Source: Rotaria sordida
Lineage: Eukaryota > Rotifera > Eurotatoria > Philodinida > Philodinidae
NCBI GenBank assembly: GCA_905250125.1
Contig: CAJNOL010000214.1
Span: forward strand, 1-64,000
DNA: 64,000 nucleotides
Reading direction: 5' to 3'
Shown here: piece after piece, positions 40,894 to 53,604 of the stretch
Layout: each line of letters opens with the position of its first letter
Numbering within the stretch: position 1 is the first letter of the stretch
Translations under genes and position numbers: made by a program
Notes under the pieces: model-generated
Databases searched by the model: none
Told to the model about the DNA's origin: nothing
The model's input: only the letters and a program-made list of their open reading frames with translations

Positions 40894-43331
40894 TGATAAT
40901 AATGAAGATGAATTCATTCGTTTAGTTGCTTGTGAAACTTGATGAGAATCAAGTAACAATTGACTTTTAGGTGGTCGACCAGGACCACGTTTTTTTGTTG
41001 CCATTAATGGCACATCAAGTCCACTACCTGTTCCTCCTATAACATGTGATAATTTCGAAGTATTTGATGATGCTGGTAAACTATGACGTGTTTGTCCAGC
41101 TGACTGTTTAACCATCGATGCTGGTGCACCACTTAAACAAAAATCTTTTCTTTTCAAAAATTCTTTGTTTTTTCATAAATTTCTACTTACTTTCTAACAG
41201 CTGAAGGAGGAGGAGGTGGTGGTATTGATAAACTAGTTTGATGTCCAAGCATAGATGCTAATGCTGATTGAAATGTTGCAGATGATGTTCGTGTTGAATT
41301 TCCTGTAACACTATTTTCAATTGCAGCAAATAATTGATCATATGATGATGGATCAAGATCATGTGAAGAAAGACCAGGTAGAATTCCACGTTCAGTAACA
41401 TATTTTGGTGGTCTACCTCGACGTCTTGGTGCAAAATTACCACGTTCAAATGATGAAGTATTTGTAGATGTTGGTGGTATCATATTTGTACTTGAACGCA
41501 TTATTTGTGGTTGTGTTTGTTGTTGTTTTGGTGGACGACCGACTCGTTTTGGTATTGTACCAGGTGGTGTTAAACCAAGTAATTGTTGTTTAAGTAAAGA
41601 TGAACTATCAGTATCATTTGATTGTGCTGACATCATTAATTGTTGTGTCATTTGCCATAAAAGTTGTTGATGTTGTTGTAAAGATAATGATGTTGTTGAT
41701 TGAGATGATGATGATGATGATGTTTCAGATATTTTTTGTCGTTTAGCTGATGGTGGAGAAGAAAATGAGGATGATGATGAATGTTTATGTTTGACTAATT
41801 GTTGTTGAGAATTGAAATGCATCATTTTAGTAAATTCATTAAATAGTGTAGATGAATCGGATAATTTTGACGATGATGATAAAGATTGTTGAGATTGAGA
41901 CTTCGATGATTTCATGCTAAATACGTAAACATTTTCCTTTTTTTTTATCAATTGACAAACAAAACGTTTTTTTTTTACTACTACATAAAACCATCAAAAG
42001 GTTTCATTGATAAATACATATGAGATTCTTATATGGATTCTTTATAAATACAAGTCATTTTGCAGAAAATAAACTTTTTAGTTTATACAATCAATGTTAA
42101 GTTTTCTTTTTTTAGGATCAAATTCAATTTGATTATTATTAAGTTTAGAAGTTCATTTGTCTAGTAAATATTTCAAAATTAAACTACAATGTCAATTAGA
42201 AAGCTAATTGATATATTCATAAGATGAGATTAATCTCTTCTTAATAGTTTCTTATGAATTGAACAATTTTTATAAGTTGAAATTAAATCTGACTTCCTTC
42301 GATTATAAAATTCCGGTCTAAATGCTTAATAACCCATACCGAAAGTCTATGTAGATATACGATTCATACTGTTTTCTCTAATTATTGTTCATATAAGTAT
42401 GCTCAGATAATTTGAATTCAATTAATTAAATTTACCTGTTCGTTTGAATAAAATCATTAGTATTATGTTTTCCATTAGTAATTTTTCGTTCTTGTTTTTG
42501 TATAGATTTTTTAAAACTATTTGTTGATTGTTTATGATTTAAATATCCATTAGTTTTACTATTATTTATTTGTTGTTGTTGTTGTTTAAAATTTCTTTGT
42601 CGTTGTTGTCTTATATTTTGTACAATTTTTGTAACAATATCAGCTAAAAGATCATCAACTATTTCTAAAATATTTTCATCATCATTATAATTATTATTTT
42701 CATCATAATCATCTTGATTATTATCTATTAAATGTCTAGATAATAAATCTAATTGTAAACAATTTTCTTGTTTATGTTGATAACATTCATCAGTATGATT
42801 TTCATTATTATCGTTATTATTTTCATTGATATCTTCTTGATCAGATGTTAATATTGGTTGTTCATGATGATGATGATGAACATTTGATGAAGATTTTGAT
42901 AATGATAATGGTAATAAACGTTGTTGTGAAGTTGAAGTTTGAACTATTTGTGGAGATAATTGTAAACGACGTGGTACACCTTTTCGACGTCCACCACGTT
43001 CAGATTGTATTATTTGTTGTTGCTGTTGTGGTGGTGGTGGTTGTGGTATAAGAATTTCTTGTTCATCTTGATTTTCTTCATCATCAATATCATCTTCTTC
43101 AATTTCATCTTCATCAATTTCATCTTCAGGATATTGTTGAATTTGATCATAATTTTGTAAAACATCATCATCATCAACGTCATTATCCTCTTCTTCTTCT
43201 TCTTCTTCTTCATCCTCATCATTCTCATCTAATTCATCTTCTTCATGTTCAATTTCATCATCCACATTAATTGAATAATGATGTCCATTACCATTATTAT
43301 TTAAAAAAGGTAATAACGATGGATCATCCAT
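40762..43331 (-). CDS. Multi-AT-hook, acidic low-complexity nuclear protein
   Basis: Three exons on the minus strand: 43331-42436, 41916-41191, 41131-40762. Junction phases agree and the sum is 663 residues plus TGA. The first exon encodes a strongly acidic segment (about residues 24-95, long Asp/Glu runs), then Pro/Gln and Asn-rich stretches and GGRRKGVPRRL, a degenerate AT-hook. The second and third exons carry three better AT-hooks: PKRVGRPPK, PRRRGRPPK and KKRGPGRPPK. The Arg-Gly-Arg/Pro-Pro core inserts into the minor groove of AT-rich DNA. Between them are Ser, Gln and Asn runs and a PPPPPP stretch. The likely role is chromatin or transcription in the nucleus. I see no PHD, SET, bromo or HMG domain and cannot assign an orthologue. 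The ATG at 43331 is preceded by a GC-richer leader. The three-exon structure is well supported; the function is inference. Confidence 0.78.
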
Positions 43332-46300
43332 AAAGCAACAGAAAAAAAATTAAATAATGAATTAAATCTTTAAAAAAAAAAAGGCAAATCTCATTATTAG
43401 TAACAAAGAAAACGCGCGAGTATGTGCATTTGTGCTGTCCGTGCCGACCGAACGATAGTTGTGTGTGTGTATGTGCATAGATAGAAAATTTAAATCTTTT
43501 TCGCGTTCTTTTTTTTTAGGCTTTTTTTTTTTGTCCGTCCAACCTGCCGTCAGTCAATCACTCGACTACTAACCCGTTCGCTTTCACTTTCTCTCTTTCT
43601 CGTTTGTTCGCGATTTATTTTCATTTCTTTTTTCTCTCGTCTTCCGAAACAATGGATTCAAATTCCATCCATCAAAAATAAGAATTTAGTGACATCTGTA
43701 TAGAAAAATATTTTTTTATTTGATTTTAATAAAATAAAATAAATCATTTTTTCGTTTTAAAAATGATTTGTTGTTTTTTTTACTAAAATTGACTCAATGG
43801 AAAATGTTACTATAGTAACAAAATTTCAAATCTAAGAAAAAAAAAAAAAATCTTTTGAATTTCTATTTTATGCTAAACAAGATAATCTTTTTTTTTTTTA
43901 TAATTTTCTCGTATCCATTCATCAATATTTGATTTGACACCTTTTATTTCTATATAATATATGTATATATATATTGTTTGTTCGTGTTTGTATATAAAAT
44001 TTGACAAACAATCGAGAAATTTCTTTTTCTGATTTGTTTTATATTTTAATAGAAATGTATTTCATCTTTACTCATTGATCGATAAAATGATTCGATTACA
44101 TATTTGATTGATTCTTTTTTTTTTTGAAAAAAAAAGTGGCAAGATGCCGAGAGTTAGTTAAATAGATTCAAGTGTTTTTTTTTATTTAGTGTGTTTTAAT
44201 TTGAATACGAGTATTGGAAATTATCATTCTTGGTATATGAATATCTAGTTGTCATATAGTTGGGATAGTTGTATAGAAAAAAAATTAAATGTAGTTTTAT
44301 AATTGAATGAGAAGAATTTTTACATGATGAACCACATGAATTCTAATTAAGTTTTAAATATTTGAAATTAATAACGTAACATAATGATTCATATCATTAT
44401 AATAGACTTAATTATATGAAAAACATTGGAAAGAATTGGATTGTATTCGTCGTGGATAGATTTTAGTTGATTTTCCAATTAATTAAGAACAAACGTTAGA
44501 GTGACAATCTCGGAAAATATATCCAAAACGTGTTGATAAATTGAATGTATATGCGAAGATCATCGAAATCAACCGTATACCAAACTTGAATCTTTCGAGT
44601 TCCTTGTTTGTCGTGTAAATAAATATATCAGACATTCAGACTTACAAAACAATATTTCGCTAATCAAACTAACTTCGAATCTAACGAAATGTTTCACCAT
44701 TAAAACTCAGTTCAATATTAAAAGAGTTTTTGAATTACAATTTTTAGTCCTCGGTATTTGTTGTATAACGTGTTGTATTCTTGAAAATTTGATTGTTATC
44801 TCCTCTAGCTCCTATCGATAAGAACAAGATTGAAATCAAGTCTGATTTCGATTTGTTTGTCATAATCGAAGAGCTCGACAAGGTATTAAAGAAAACTCCA
44901 AAATACACCATAGTGTATAATATATATCAAAGAATCAAGGTTAAACTTGAGAAAACTTCTTTTAATAAACATGATTGATCGAGAAAGATATACTTCATCT
45001 TGAAGAATTTTGTAATTATGTTAATCAAAGTTAGAGATCGGCTTTCTCTACTATACTGCTTTTCAAGTCAAACTACTTGTTACAATTGATAATGACAATT
45101 GCAAAAAATAATGAATTTATTAAAATAGAAAAGCATCATCTTTTTAAAATTTTCTTATGAACACAAATATTCTATTCATATTTCATCTTTCAATGTTGTC
45201 ATTTCATTCAAAGAGGATTTCTATTCAATAGAAATTATAGATACTAAATTAGAAAATTAAAATTTTGAATCTATTCTTAGAAAGATTTGTATTCAACTTC
45301 TTTAATTTCTGTCTGCTCTGATTATATATACATGTTCATTGTTAGTATGTATTGAATCAGCAAATAATGTTTTAATTTACACGAGCTAATGAAAAAAAAA
45401 ACCTCAGTCGAAAAACAAAAGGTACATTTACAAAACTGTATTTTTGCTTTTCTTTGGCATTAGTATAATTATTCGTTATTGTCAGGTAGAATTAGCAAGA
45501 CTTTTGTTGAATTTTTGTTGTCGCTGTGTAGAGTTTGTCGGGTAGGTTTCGAACTCGGATTCGACGAGATTCGGAATCAATCCAATGAATCATACTCTAA
45601 AAGTAACAGGCAATTATGACTTGATTAATATAAGATCATTGTCAAGATTGTCAACGAAACCTGTGAAGTATTTTAGTAGCAGTGTACAAATAATCAATAA
45701 AAGGTATCTCTCATCTTTCGAACAATTATATCAGTCAGACTAAAGGTTTTCATTGAAATTATGAGTACGGGTCGGGTCACAGTCTCAAAATTTTAGATCC
45801 AACAGGCTCTCTCTTACATTTCTCAACCTTGGGACCCTAATGCGGTTTCTATTTATCATACAAAATAGCATATTTCAAGTTCACATGATGTTCAATAATG
45901 TTTAATTTAATTAGGAAAAAGTTCTGAAAAAAATGATGGAATGACATTTCCAACAATAATGAGAATAAATAAATCATTTTCTTTTTTAGAGAAATATTGA
46001 TATCTTTAAAGATTGTTGTAAATTGATTTTATTTGTAATTAATATTCTTATATTACTCGACAAGAATTAAGTTTAAGTTTCCTTTAATAGTCATTGTTTT
46101 TTTTAATTGATAGAGTTTCAGATAGTTTATTAATGTAAATCATTCGAGATCGATTAAATCAAAAAGGTCATAGAATATAAGTTTGATTTATGATTGATTT
46201 TCCTCGTACGTGGTAACAAACAAAACGATGTGTTCGAATAATTTTTTGTTTTTCTTTTTGAATAGTTCACACGATCGATAGAAACTTTTCATAATGGATA

Positions 46301-48520
46301 GATTATAAATATCTGCAATATTAGTATTTTCAAAATTTCTTCTCTATACTTACTTTTTTCATTAAAAGGTTACATTTTAAAATTCTGTACGAAGCTGTAT
46401 ATAATTCAATCCAAAAATTGTTTCAGACATAACTAAAAATAAATAGATGTCAATGAAAATCTATTGTGATTTAAATGAACTGGTATTATTGTAAACAATT
46501 GATTTGTAAAGAAAAAGATGATCAATACTGCTAATTTCATCAATTTTTCTTATATCCAACTTGAAATTTGAATTCAATTCTTGAATACTCGAAGTTCAAA
46601 TAGTTCTTTCTCTGATTGAGAGTGACATGAAAAACACCAATACAATGAACTGATTAATTGAATATTTGAAGAATCGTTCAATAATTGAACTCAAGTTGTA
46701 AGTTTGTTACTATTGAATTCTTTATGGTTCACTCATCACTATCACATCTATTAATTCTAGTATGTTGAATTAATTTGATTATTATTTTAAATTGTTTCAT
46801 ATCTTTAGTTAACAATATAGCAATTGACTTATTTTGAAAGAGAATTATAGAACATTTTCTTATCTGTAGCAGAGTTAGCATTGTGTATTTCTTTTTTTGT
46901 TCAATAGACATACTGATTATCTTGAGTAGTTACTATAATTCAAGAATATTTCTAAAAGTTCGAATGTCGAAAACACAAATGAGATATAACTAATTCAATA
47001 TGATTGAATCCTAAAAAAATATAATGATACATATCGGAAGTATTGATAGTTAATATTAGCGTAATGTAATTTCCTGTTATTATAAAAAAAAGTAATTAAA
47101 ATTTGTTTAACCATTTAGAACAAAATTTCAATTATAAACGAATGTTTATTCGTTCTTCACAATTCTATTATTAAAATATGCATTGTATACATTTGAATTT
47201 GTAAAAAATATATTTTGTTTATATCATCACTTACAAATAAAGTATTATTTGAGATTTCTATACTATAACATTAATACTGATTAATTAGCATAATCAAAAT
47301 ATTCATCCGTATATGTCGAGTTTCTATGAAATTTATTTGAAAAGAAAAGCTTTTAACGACAGATAATGTTGATAAATCCAGAAGAAGAATACTCTTGCTT
47401 TTCGGCTACCTTGTGATATAGAGTGCTACCTAGCGGCAAATTCATTACTTCAATATCTTGTCTACAGTCAATACTACCTATATCTCTGACAGAAGACCGA
47501 GCTGACCCAGAGTTCTTGCGCTCAAGCGCTTGAGTTCTCCGTTAATACTGGCAAACTACATACTAGTTACAAGAACAAGTGTATATCATAATTTAATTAG
47601 TACGTTATCGGACGAACGATCCGAGCCAATCAGTCATTCCAAAGCTGGTAGTACCAAGGTTTGAACACAGCATTTATCGAATATCTACCGAACAATGTAG
47701 TCACTCAGACATGATGACAGAATAATAAATCAAAGTTAGTTGAATAGATAGATTTTCATCTTAGAAAAAGTAATCATTATTAATTGATGTATACAAAGAA
47801 ATGCAATGAAGAATATGAGATTTATATCTTCTACTGTAACATTTGAAAAAGTAGTCTCTTAATTAAAGATTTGTAATCGAGACTCTCAGGGGAGTAGTTA
47901 AAGTCTGACAATGATTATGTAAGACCTAGATTATCATCTTTGCGTACATATTGCATAAACATTTTTCGAATTCTACTTCTAACAATTGAGTCTATACGGG
48001 CGTAGATGTTTTTAAACTAAGTTTGTGAAAATTTTCACTAAATAAAATTGACTTTGAAAAATATTTTTTCAAAAGATGTAACTTGAAGAAATTACGTATT
48101 TGATAATTGAGTATTTAAAAAATTCATATACTCAAATGTTGTACTGATAAATATTGTATTAATGAAATAATTATTAGCTAATGACATATTATACAAATCT
48201 ATATTAATGGTAACTTGAAATAATTAAAGCATTATATTCGTTTATTTATATTAATTCTTTAATATTAACAATGATTAATTCATTTTAATATTGTTCGTTC
48301 TTTGTTTTTCTTCTAGAATTGATCTTCAGCAAATACTCTATGAACTCCACTCTCTTTAATTACAGCGATTTGTTTTATCTTGTCAACTGAATGTTGAAAT
48401 TTTTATCCTAAGGATTTTTCTACCTGAGCACAAATTTCTTTATAACTTTCAGTTTAAATACAAAATTCCTCGAGAGTTTCTATCCGAATCTGAGCTTAGC
48501 TCGTTTATGTTCATAATACG
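43332..48520. other. Long intergenic region
   Basis: The first 320 bases are relatively GC-rich, with a CT tract (about 43580-43612), and are probably the leader and promoter of the AT-hook gene. The remaining 4.9 kb is AT-rich with no supported gene. The frame at 44793-44978 is short and unrecognised. A slightly GC-richer patch lies at 47390-47700 with no frame. Confidence 0.4.
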
Positions 48521-48727
48521 CCCTATTGCTATGAATATTTGATGCATTACATAGTGCTCAATAGTATACACTTAGATCGAACCACAACCCTAAGACTCTG
48601 TTCAATAAGATGGCATAATAACGAGCAGAAGGATATCATGCTAAACAGTATGAATTTACATCATACTATGGACGCAACGTTCTGCTGAGCGCTACACAGT
48701 GTACAAACTATTCATAGAAATAGGGTT
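48521..48727. mobile_element. Small fold-back element, about 200 bp
   Basis: CCCTATTGCTATGAATA at about 48523 is mirrored by TATTCATAGAAATAGGG ending at about 48727. The match extends inward through ACATAGTGCTCA against TGAGCGCTACACAGTGT. No frame inside and no clear target duplication. Confidence 0.6.
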
Positions 48728-50570
48728 TTTTTTATGGAAATTAATGAGAAGAACTGAGACTGAAAATTCAAATAAAGCTTAGGTTGAATGTTAGGTAAGC
48801 AGTTACTCTCATATCTAGCTGCCTTCTTATGTCAAAATGACTGTGAACCTAAATCCAAATTTTATTAAGACTTTGGGCCAGGGCGAAAAATTCCTCTTAT
48901 CCATTTTAAACGTCTATAGTTAATATATCTAACATTGATGATAAAAGAAATGATAATATAAATTTTGATATATCGATAATATCTTTAATATAGCTTGATA
49001 CATAAAGAATAAATGAGTGTGAAAAAAGAATTATGCTTAAAAAGGTGTCGCCTGTTTTTTTTTTTGTTATTATTAAGACTAAATGTAAATAAAACATGTT
49101 TTAATCTCTATATAAACTTTGCTCAGTAAAACAAAAAGCTGAATTTAAGTTATTAAAATATTGAAATAGTTTTGATGATTTGAAAAATAAAGAATATTTT
49201 CTTGTAAATTTTTTTTTTTCATTTCTAATTTTTTTAAGAAAATCAACAAACTGCTATTAGTTAATGATGCTAATTAATATTTTATTAATATTTATATAAA
49301 AACGAACGTCTCTCATATGCTTATTTATCATTTATTTAAAAAACAATAAATCAACATATGTGTTTCGGTCTTATTTATTTTTTTCTTTCCTTAATTTAAC
49401 GTTCTTTCTAGAATATGCTTAACAAGGAATTTGAGCTATATTCTTATCTACATTTGAGATTTTACATTAATGACATTAGAAAATATGCTTGTTTATCTAT
49501 CGATTTATATATATATATATATATATATTTAATAAAAATAAATTCGTTTATAAATGTTGATAATATAATCATGTCTATCAACAGACATAGTATGATAAAA
49601 TTCTGAACAAATACAGTCTGATACAATATTTCTATTATTTTTATTGAATAGTGTGATCAATGACTGTTATTACATGTCTATATTATGACAATATATTCAT
49701 GTTTATGCTTATTTTTTTTCTGTTCAAAATAAACTATGCTATTTTGATAATTGCTAGTAAAAATCTAAAGGAAATTAATCGAGTTTTGAAAGGAGGAAAA
49801 AAAAAAAGTATAATAATAAAAGAATATTGTTCTTATGACAATCAAGAAATATGATGATTATATATTTCTTTTTATATATCTCAATATAAACTTCTCATCG
49901 ATTCATTGCTATCTTCATCGTTTATTTATGAGAAGAAAAAAAAAGAAATATTTTTTATCGGCTTTTATCGAGAAATATGCAAATGACTCAATTACATACA
50001 AACACATATATAGCAAAAAACCTATCAAATCGGCTATTAATACTGATAATAAATAAATGCAATGATTTTTTCCGATTCTCTCTTCGTTAGATATAACACA
50101 ATGTTTTGATAGAAATTTATCAGAATGTTGCTTCTATACAAGCGCGCACATATGTGTACTTATAGGACTAAGAGGTTATGTTGCAATTATTTTTCATCAT
50201 GTTGTCTTTTTTTTTTCCTTTTGACATTATATTTATTAGAAGATGAATATGCTATGCGTAATATATTACAAGTAATGACATCTAGCAAATGCGAAAAAAA
50301 AACTCAACCGATCAAAAAATCATTCAATAGTTATTTTGAAGAAAAACTTGATTAGATATCTATATATATCTATAGAGATGAGCGAATATAAATTCAATGA
50401 TTTCTCGGCGTCATTCATATTAATAATAGCACTTATTTCTTTCTCTTTAATAGACTTGAAATCTTTACAGATTACTATTAGTAGTAAGACGGAAATCTAA
50501 TAGATTAAATTACAACAACCCATGCACACGATGACAGCGCCGATTATTGCACTGCAGCAGTGGCATCAGT

Positions 50571-50590
50571 ACACACACACACACACACAT
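50571..50590. repeat. CA dinucleotide repeat
   Basis: An uninterrupted ACACAC run of 20 bases about 440 bases upstream of the calcium sensor start codon. Confidence 0.8.
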
Positions 50591-50856
50591 ACATAGGCAT
50601 ACACATCATTATTCTGTTTTTCCCCCCTCTTTCTCCCCCATTATGCTGTTCTGTTCGCTGAGTAATAGACATGCTTTTCCTCTCGTCGGCATAAAACCGG
50701 ACAAAAATAGACTGTTGTCGTCAACATGAATAAACGAGACGCTCGGGAAACATGCATCTTTCTTCTTCTTCGTTTCCTGTTTCTGCTGCTCTCTTTTTCA
50801 GAGATATCTCTTGCTCTCTTTCCCTTATGACTGACGGCGTTTCGTCTATCACTCTT

Positions 50857-50860
<4 letters not shown>

Positions 50861-50890
<30 letters not shown>
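50861..50890. repeat. CT dinucleotide repeat near the calcium sensor promoter
   Basis: A run of about 14 CT units, 140-165 bases before the ATG at 51028. On the other strand this is a GAGA tract. It is one of four such tracts placed 120-280 bases upstream of genes in this window. Confidence 0.8.
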
Positions 50891-50894
<4 letters not shown>

Positions 50895-51027
50895 TTCTTT
50901 CCCCTGTTTCCATCTGGTGTGCGTTACCAACAAGTAGAAAGTTGACAGCAAGAGAGAAAGCAACATAAAAGATATACACCCATTTTAGTGCATCAAAGAA
51001 CATTCTAACTAATAATACGAAAAAAAT

Positions 51028-53604
51028 ATGGGCTCTGATACATCAAAATCAAAGAAACGTGCGACACAATTAACTGAAGAAGAAATACAATTATTACTAA
51101 AAAATACACATTTTAATCGACAACAAATTAAAGAATGGCATCAAGGCTTCCTTGTAAGTAGTCTCATCAATGAATAAAATACGATGAAAAAAAAAAAGAA
51201 TAATCGTAAAGTTATGATGCATGCAATCAAATAATCTATTCATGTAAGTTTTCTTACCGTTAAAAATAGATTCAGAGATGCGTAAAAAATTTTTCTTTTT
51301 CTCTAATCTGTTCTCACATTCCCAAATGGAACATAGCAATACGTCAACGATATAAGCCTATTTATCGACTGATGTTAGTAAACATTTCTAATGACCTGTA
51401 CGTATGTTTATTTATATACATTGCCTAAGATCAATGTTATTAGGTCTTTGAAAATTAGTAAATATGAACTAAATATGAATAGTATTGAAATAAAATAATT
51501 ACTGTAATTATTTTCATAATAGAAAATTCAAAGTAAGAAAAGAAAAACTAGGATCACAATTAAGAATTGATTGACGATAAGATTTTATCAAGTATGAATG
51601 ATGAAATTAGATACTTTTCGATATTCCTTCATTTCACCCATCAATAAATATTAAATCTCCAAAATTACGACATAGCGTGCAAGAAAATGCTAATATTTTA
51701 TTCTTGAGTTGACCTTTTATTAAAGGAATAAAGTAAGATGTATAATCTTAATGCTACAGATTAGTGAACACAAATATAGCATGATTAACTGTACCAGATA
51801 AATATAAAACTAAATCTATTATTATTTTTGACCAATTAATTCTGTACTATTAAAAGAAGCACAGAGTTCACTGGGTATGAGTGCGAATACTTTTTATTTT
51901 TATTTTTATTCATATAATTAATCGAAACTCGATACTGAGTCTCAGTTTTCCAGTCTCATTCGTATTTTACAATTTCTTAGAGAAAATTAAATTCGATAAG
52001 TATTTATTAGTAATTCAGAAAACCATTGATGACGTAATCATTAGCTTAATTATTGATGCAGCAGAAACAGTATTTAGGCAGACTATCAAATTCAAGAGTT
52101 CAACAATCATGTCATTTCGTTAGTCTAGGTAAACAAAAAAATTTCATAACTTTCTAATAGTTATTATTATTATTATTATTTTTTTTTTGTTATGAACAAA
52201 AATTTCATATCAATCAAAATATATATTTCACTTAGAATGATTCTCTTTTAAAAGTATTTCGAATTTTTATTTTTTCTTCTAACAATAGAAATATGTGCAA
52301 AAAAACCCAATAATAATTGATTTATTTTCTATCATTTGTACGTTTGCTCGTTTGATAAGCACGCATACAGACGCATGTATATTACATTATATCATCCTTA
52401 ACAAGATTTTCATGTGGCAACTGCTTTCAGTTAAACAGATAAAGCTTTTAGACGAGGTCAAATGCCCCAGCAATTCTGTCAACAACTTCGAAAAACAATA
52501 GCGAAAGATATACATGAAAGCCTTTTCTAACTAAACCAACTTATGTGTAAATTTGAAGACGCAATACCCTTTTATCATATCTCACAGAATCTTTTTCTAA
52601 TCGAAATGGCATGCTTTGCGCTTTGACTTTCTAGCAAAAGAATCCATTATCAATATCAGATTATTTTTTTTCCTCGAAACATATGGAATATTGTCTACAT
52701 ATTGATATCTATATATACTAATATTTAGTATAGAAATTCTTACGAAAGTTTTATTAATAATATAAAAGAAAACAACGACATTGTTATACTCGTACAGAGT
52801 ATTATTTTAATAATATACAAATATTAATATATGAAAGCAAAACACGCTGTGATAAATTTCATTGAATTTATAAGTACTTTTTTCCGATATAACTAAACGG
52901 AAATCTTTAGATTGATCGATCATTTTTTTATATTGATTTGTTTTATAGAAAGATTGTGCAAAAGGAAAATTAGACAAGAAAAAATTTATTGAAGTCTATA
53001 AACAATTTTATCCAACTGGTAAAGCTGATAAATTTTGTTCACATGTATTTAAAACATTTGATACAGATAATTCAGGAGAAATTGGTATGATTATTTATAT
53101 TTTATTATGAAATAATTATCTTTTTTTTGTTTTTGTTTATATAAATATATTAGATTTTGTCGAATTTCTCATTGCTATATCTGTAACATCGCATGGCGAT
53201 ATTCGTGAAAAACTTAATATGGCATTTAATATGTATGGTAAGTCTAATGAAATGGAACTAATGCTTTTTTTTTTTTGTATTTAATAATTAATTTATTTCC
53301 TCTTATATAGATATTGATAAAAATGGAAGAGTTGATGCAAAAGAAATGGAACAAATTGTGACTGTATGTATATAAAAAACAAAAAAGAATTTTTTTATGA
53401 ATTTTCTTTTTTTTTTTAATTTAGGCTATTTATGATTTACTTGGTGAAGAAAATCGTAAAGGTGAAAATTCTCCTTCAAAACGTGTAGAAAAAATTATGA
53501 CTAGACTTGATTCAAATGGTGATCGATCGTTAACAAAGGATGAATTTATAAATGGATGTTTACAAGACGATTTTCTTAAAAATTTATTAGCACCTAATGC
53601 TTAA
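51028..53604 (+). CDS. Neuronal calcium sensor family EF-hand protein
   Basis: Five exons: 51028-51153, 52949-53084, 53154-53237, 53311-53363, 53425-53604. All are GT/AG, phases agree, 192 residues plus TAA; the family length is about 190-193. The N-terminus MGSDTSKSK fits N-myristoylation (Gly2, Ser6-like position). Four EF-hands follow. EF1 is degenerate (DCAKGKLDKKKF; the family usually has C-P-x-G and binds no calcium). EF2 is DTDNSGEIDFVE and EF3 is DIDKNGRVDAKE, both good calcium loops. EF4 is DSNGDRSLTKDE, where Arg replaces the usual Gly at loop position 6. FNMYDIDKNG is typical of the hippocalcin/neurocalcin/frequenin/recoverin family. The C-terminus is LLAPNA. It is a cytosolic calcium switch that moves to membranes by the myristoyl group. 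I cannot choose the subfamily. The first intron (1.8 kb) is long. Confidence 0.88.
51154..52948 (+). other. Long first intron of the calcium sensor gene
   Basis: 1.8 kb, GTAAGT at the 5' end and TATAG at the 3' end, with short frames that are not recognisable. The other introns of the gene are 61-73 bases. Confidence 0.7.

Larger units (their letters stand above)
48728..51027. other. Intergenic region and upstream region of the calcium sensor gene
   Basis: AT-rich to about 50500, including a TA microsatellite at 49507-49530. From 50520 to 51027 the base composition shifts: a CA repeat (50571-50590), C-rich stretches and a CT repeat (50861-50890) occur shortly before the calcium sensor ATG. 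Frames here on both strands translate these repeats and are not genes. Confidence 0.5.

Noticed and set aside
42845-43228. Frames on the opposite strand and in another frame of the AT-hook gene
   Set aside because: They are shadows of the Asp/Glu and Gln codon runs of the real first exon.
47390-47710. GC-richer patch with a GGTTTGAACAC box-B-like word
   Set aside because: No matching box A or cloverleaf could be built around it.
50547-51003. Several frames on both strands upstream of the calcium sensor
   Set aside because: They translate CA and CT microsatellites (His-Thr and Ser-Leu or Arg-Glu runs).
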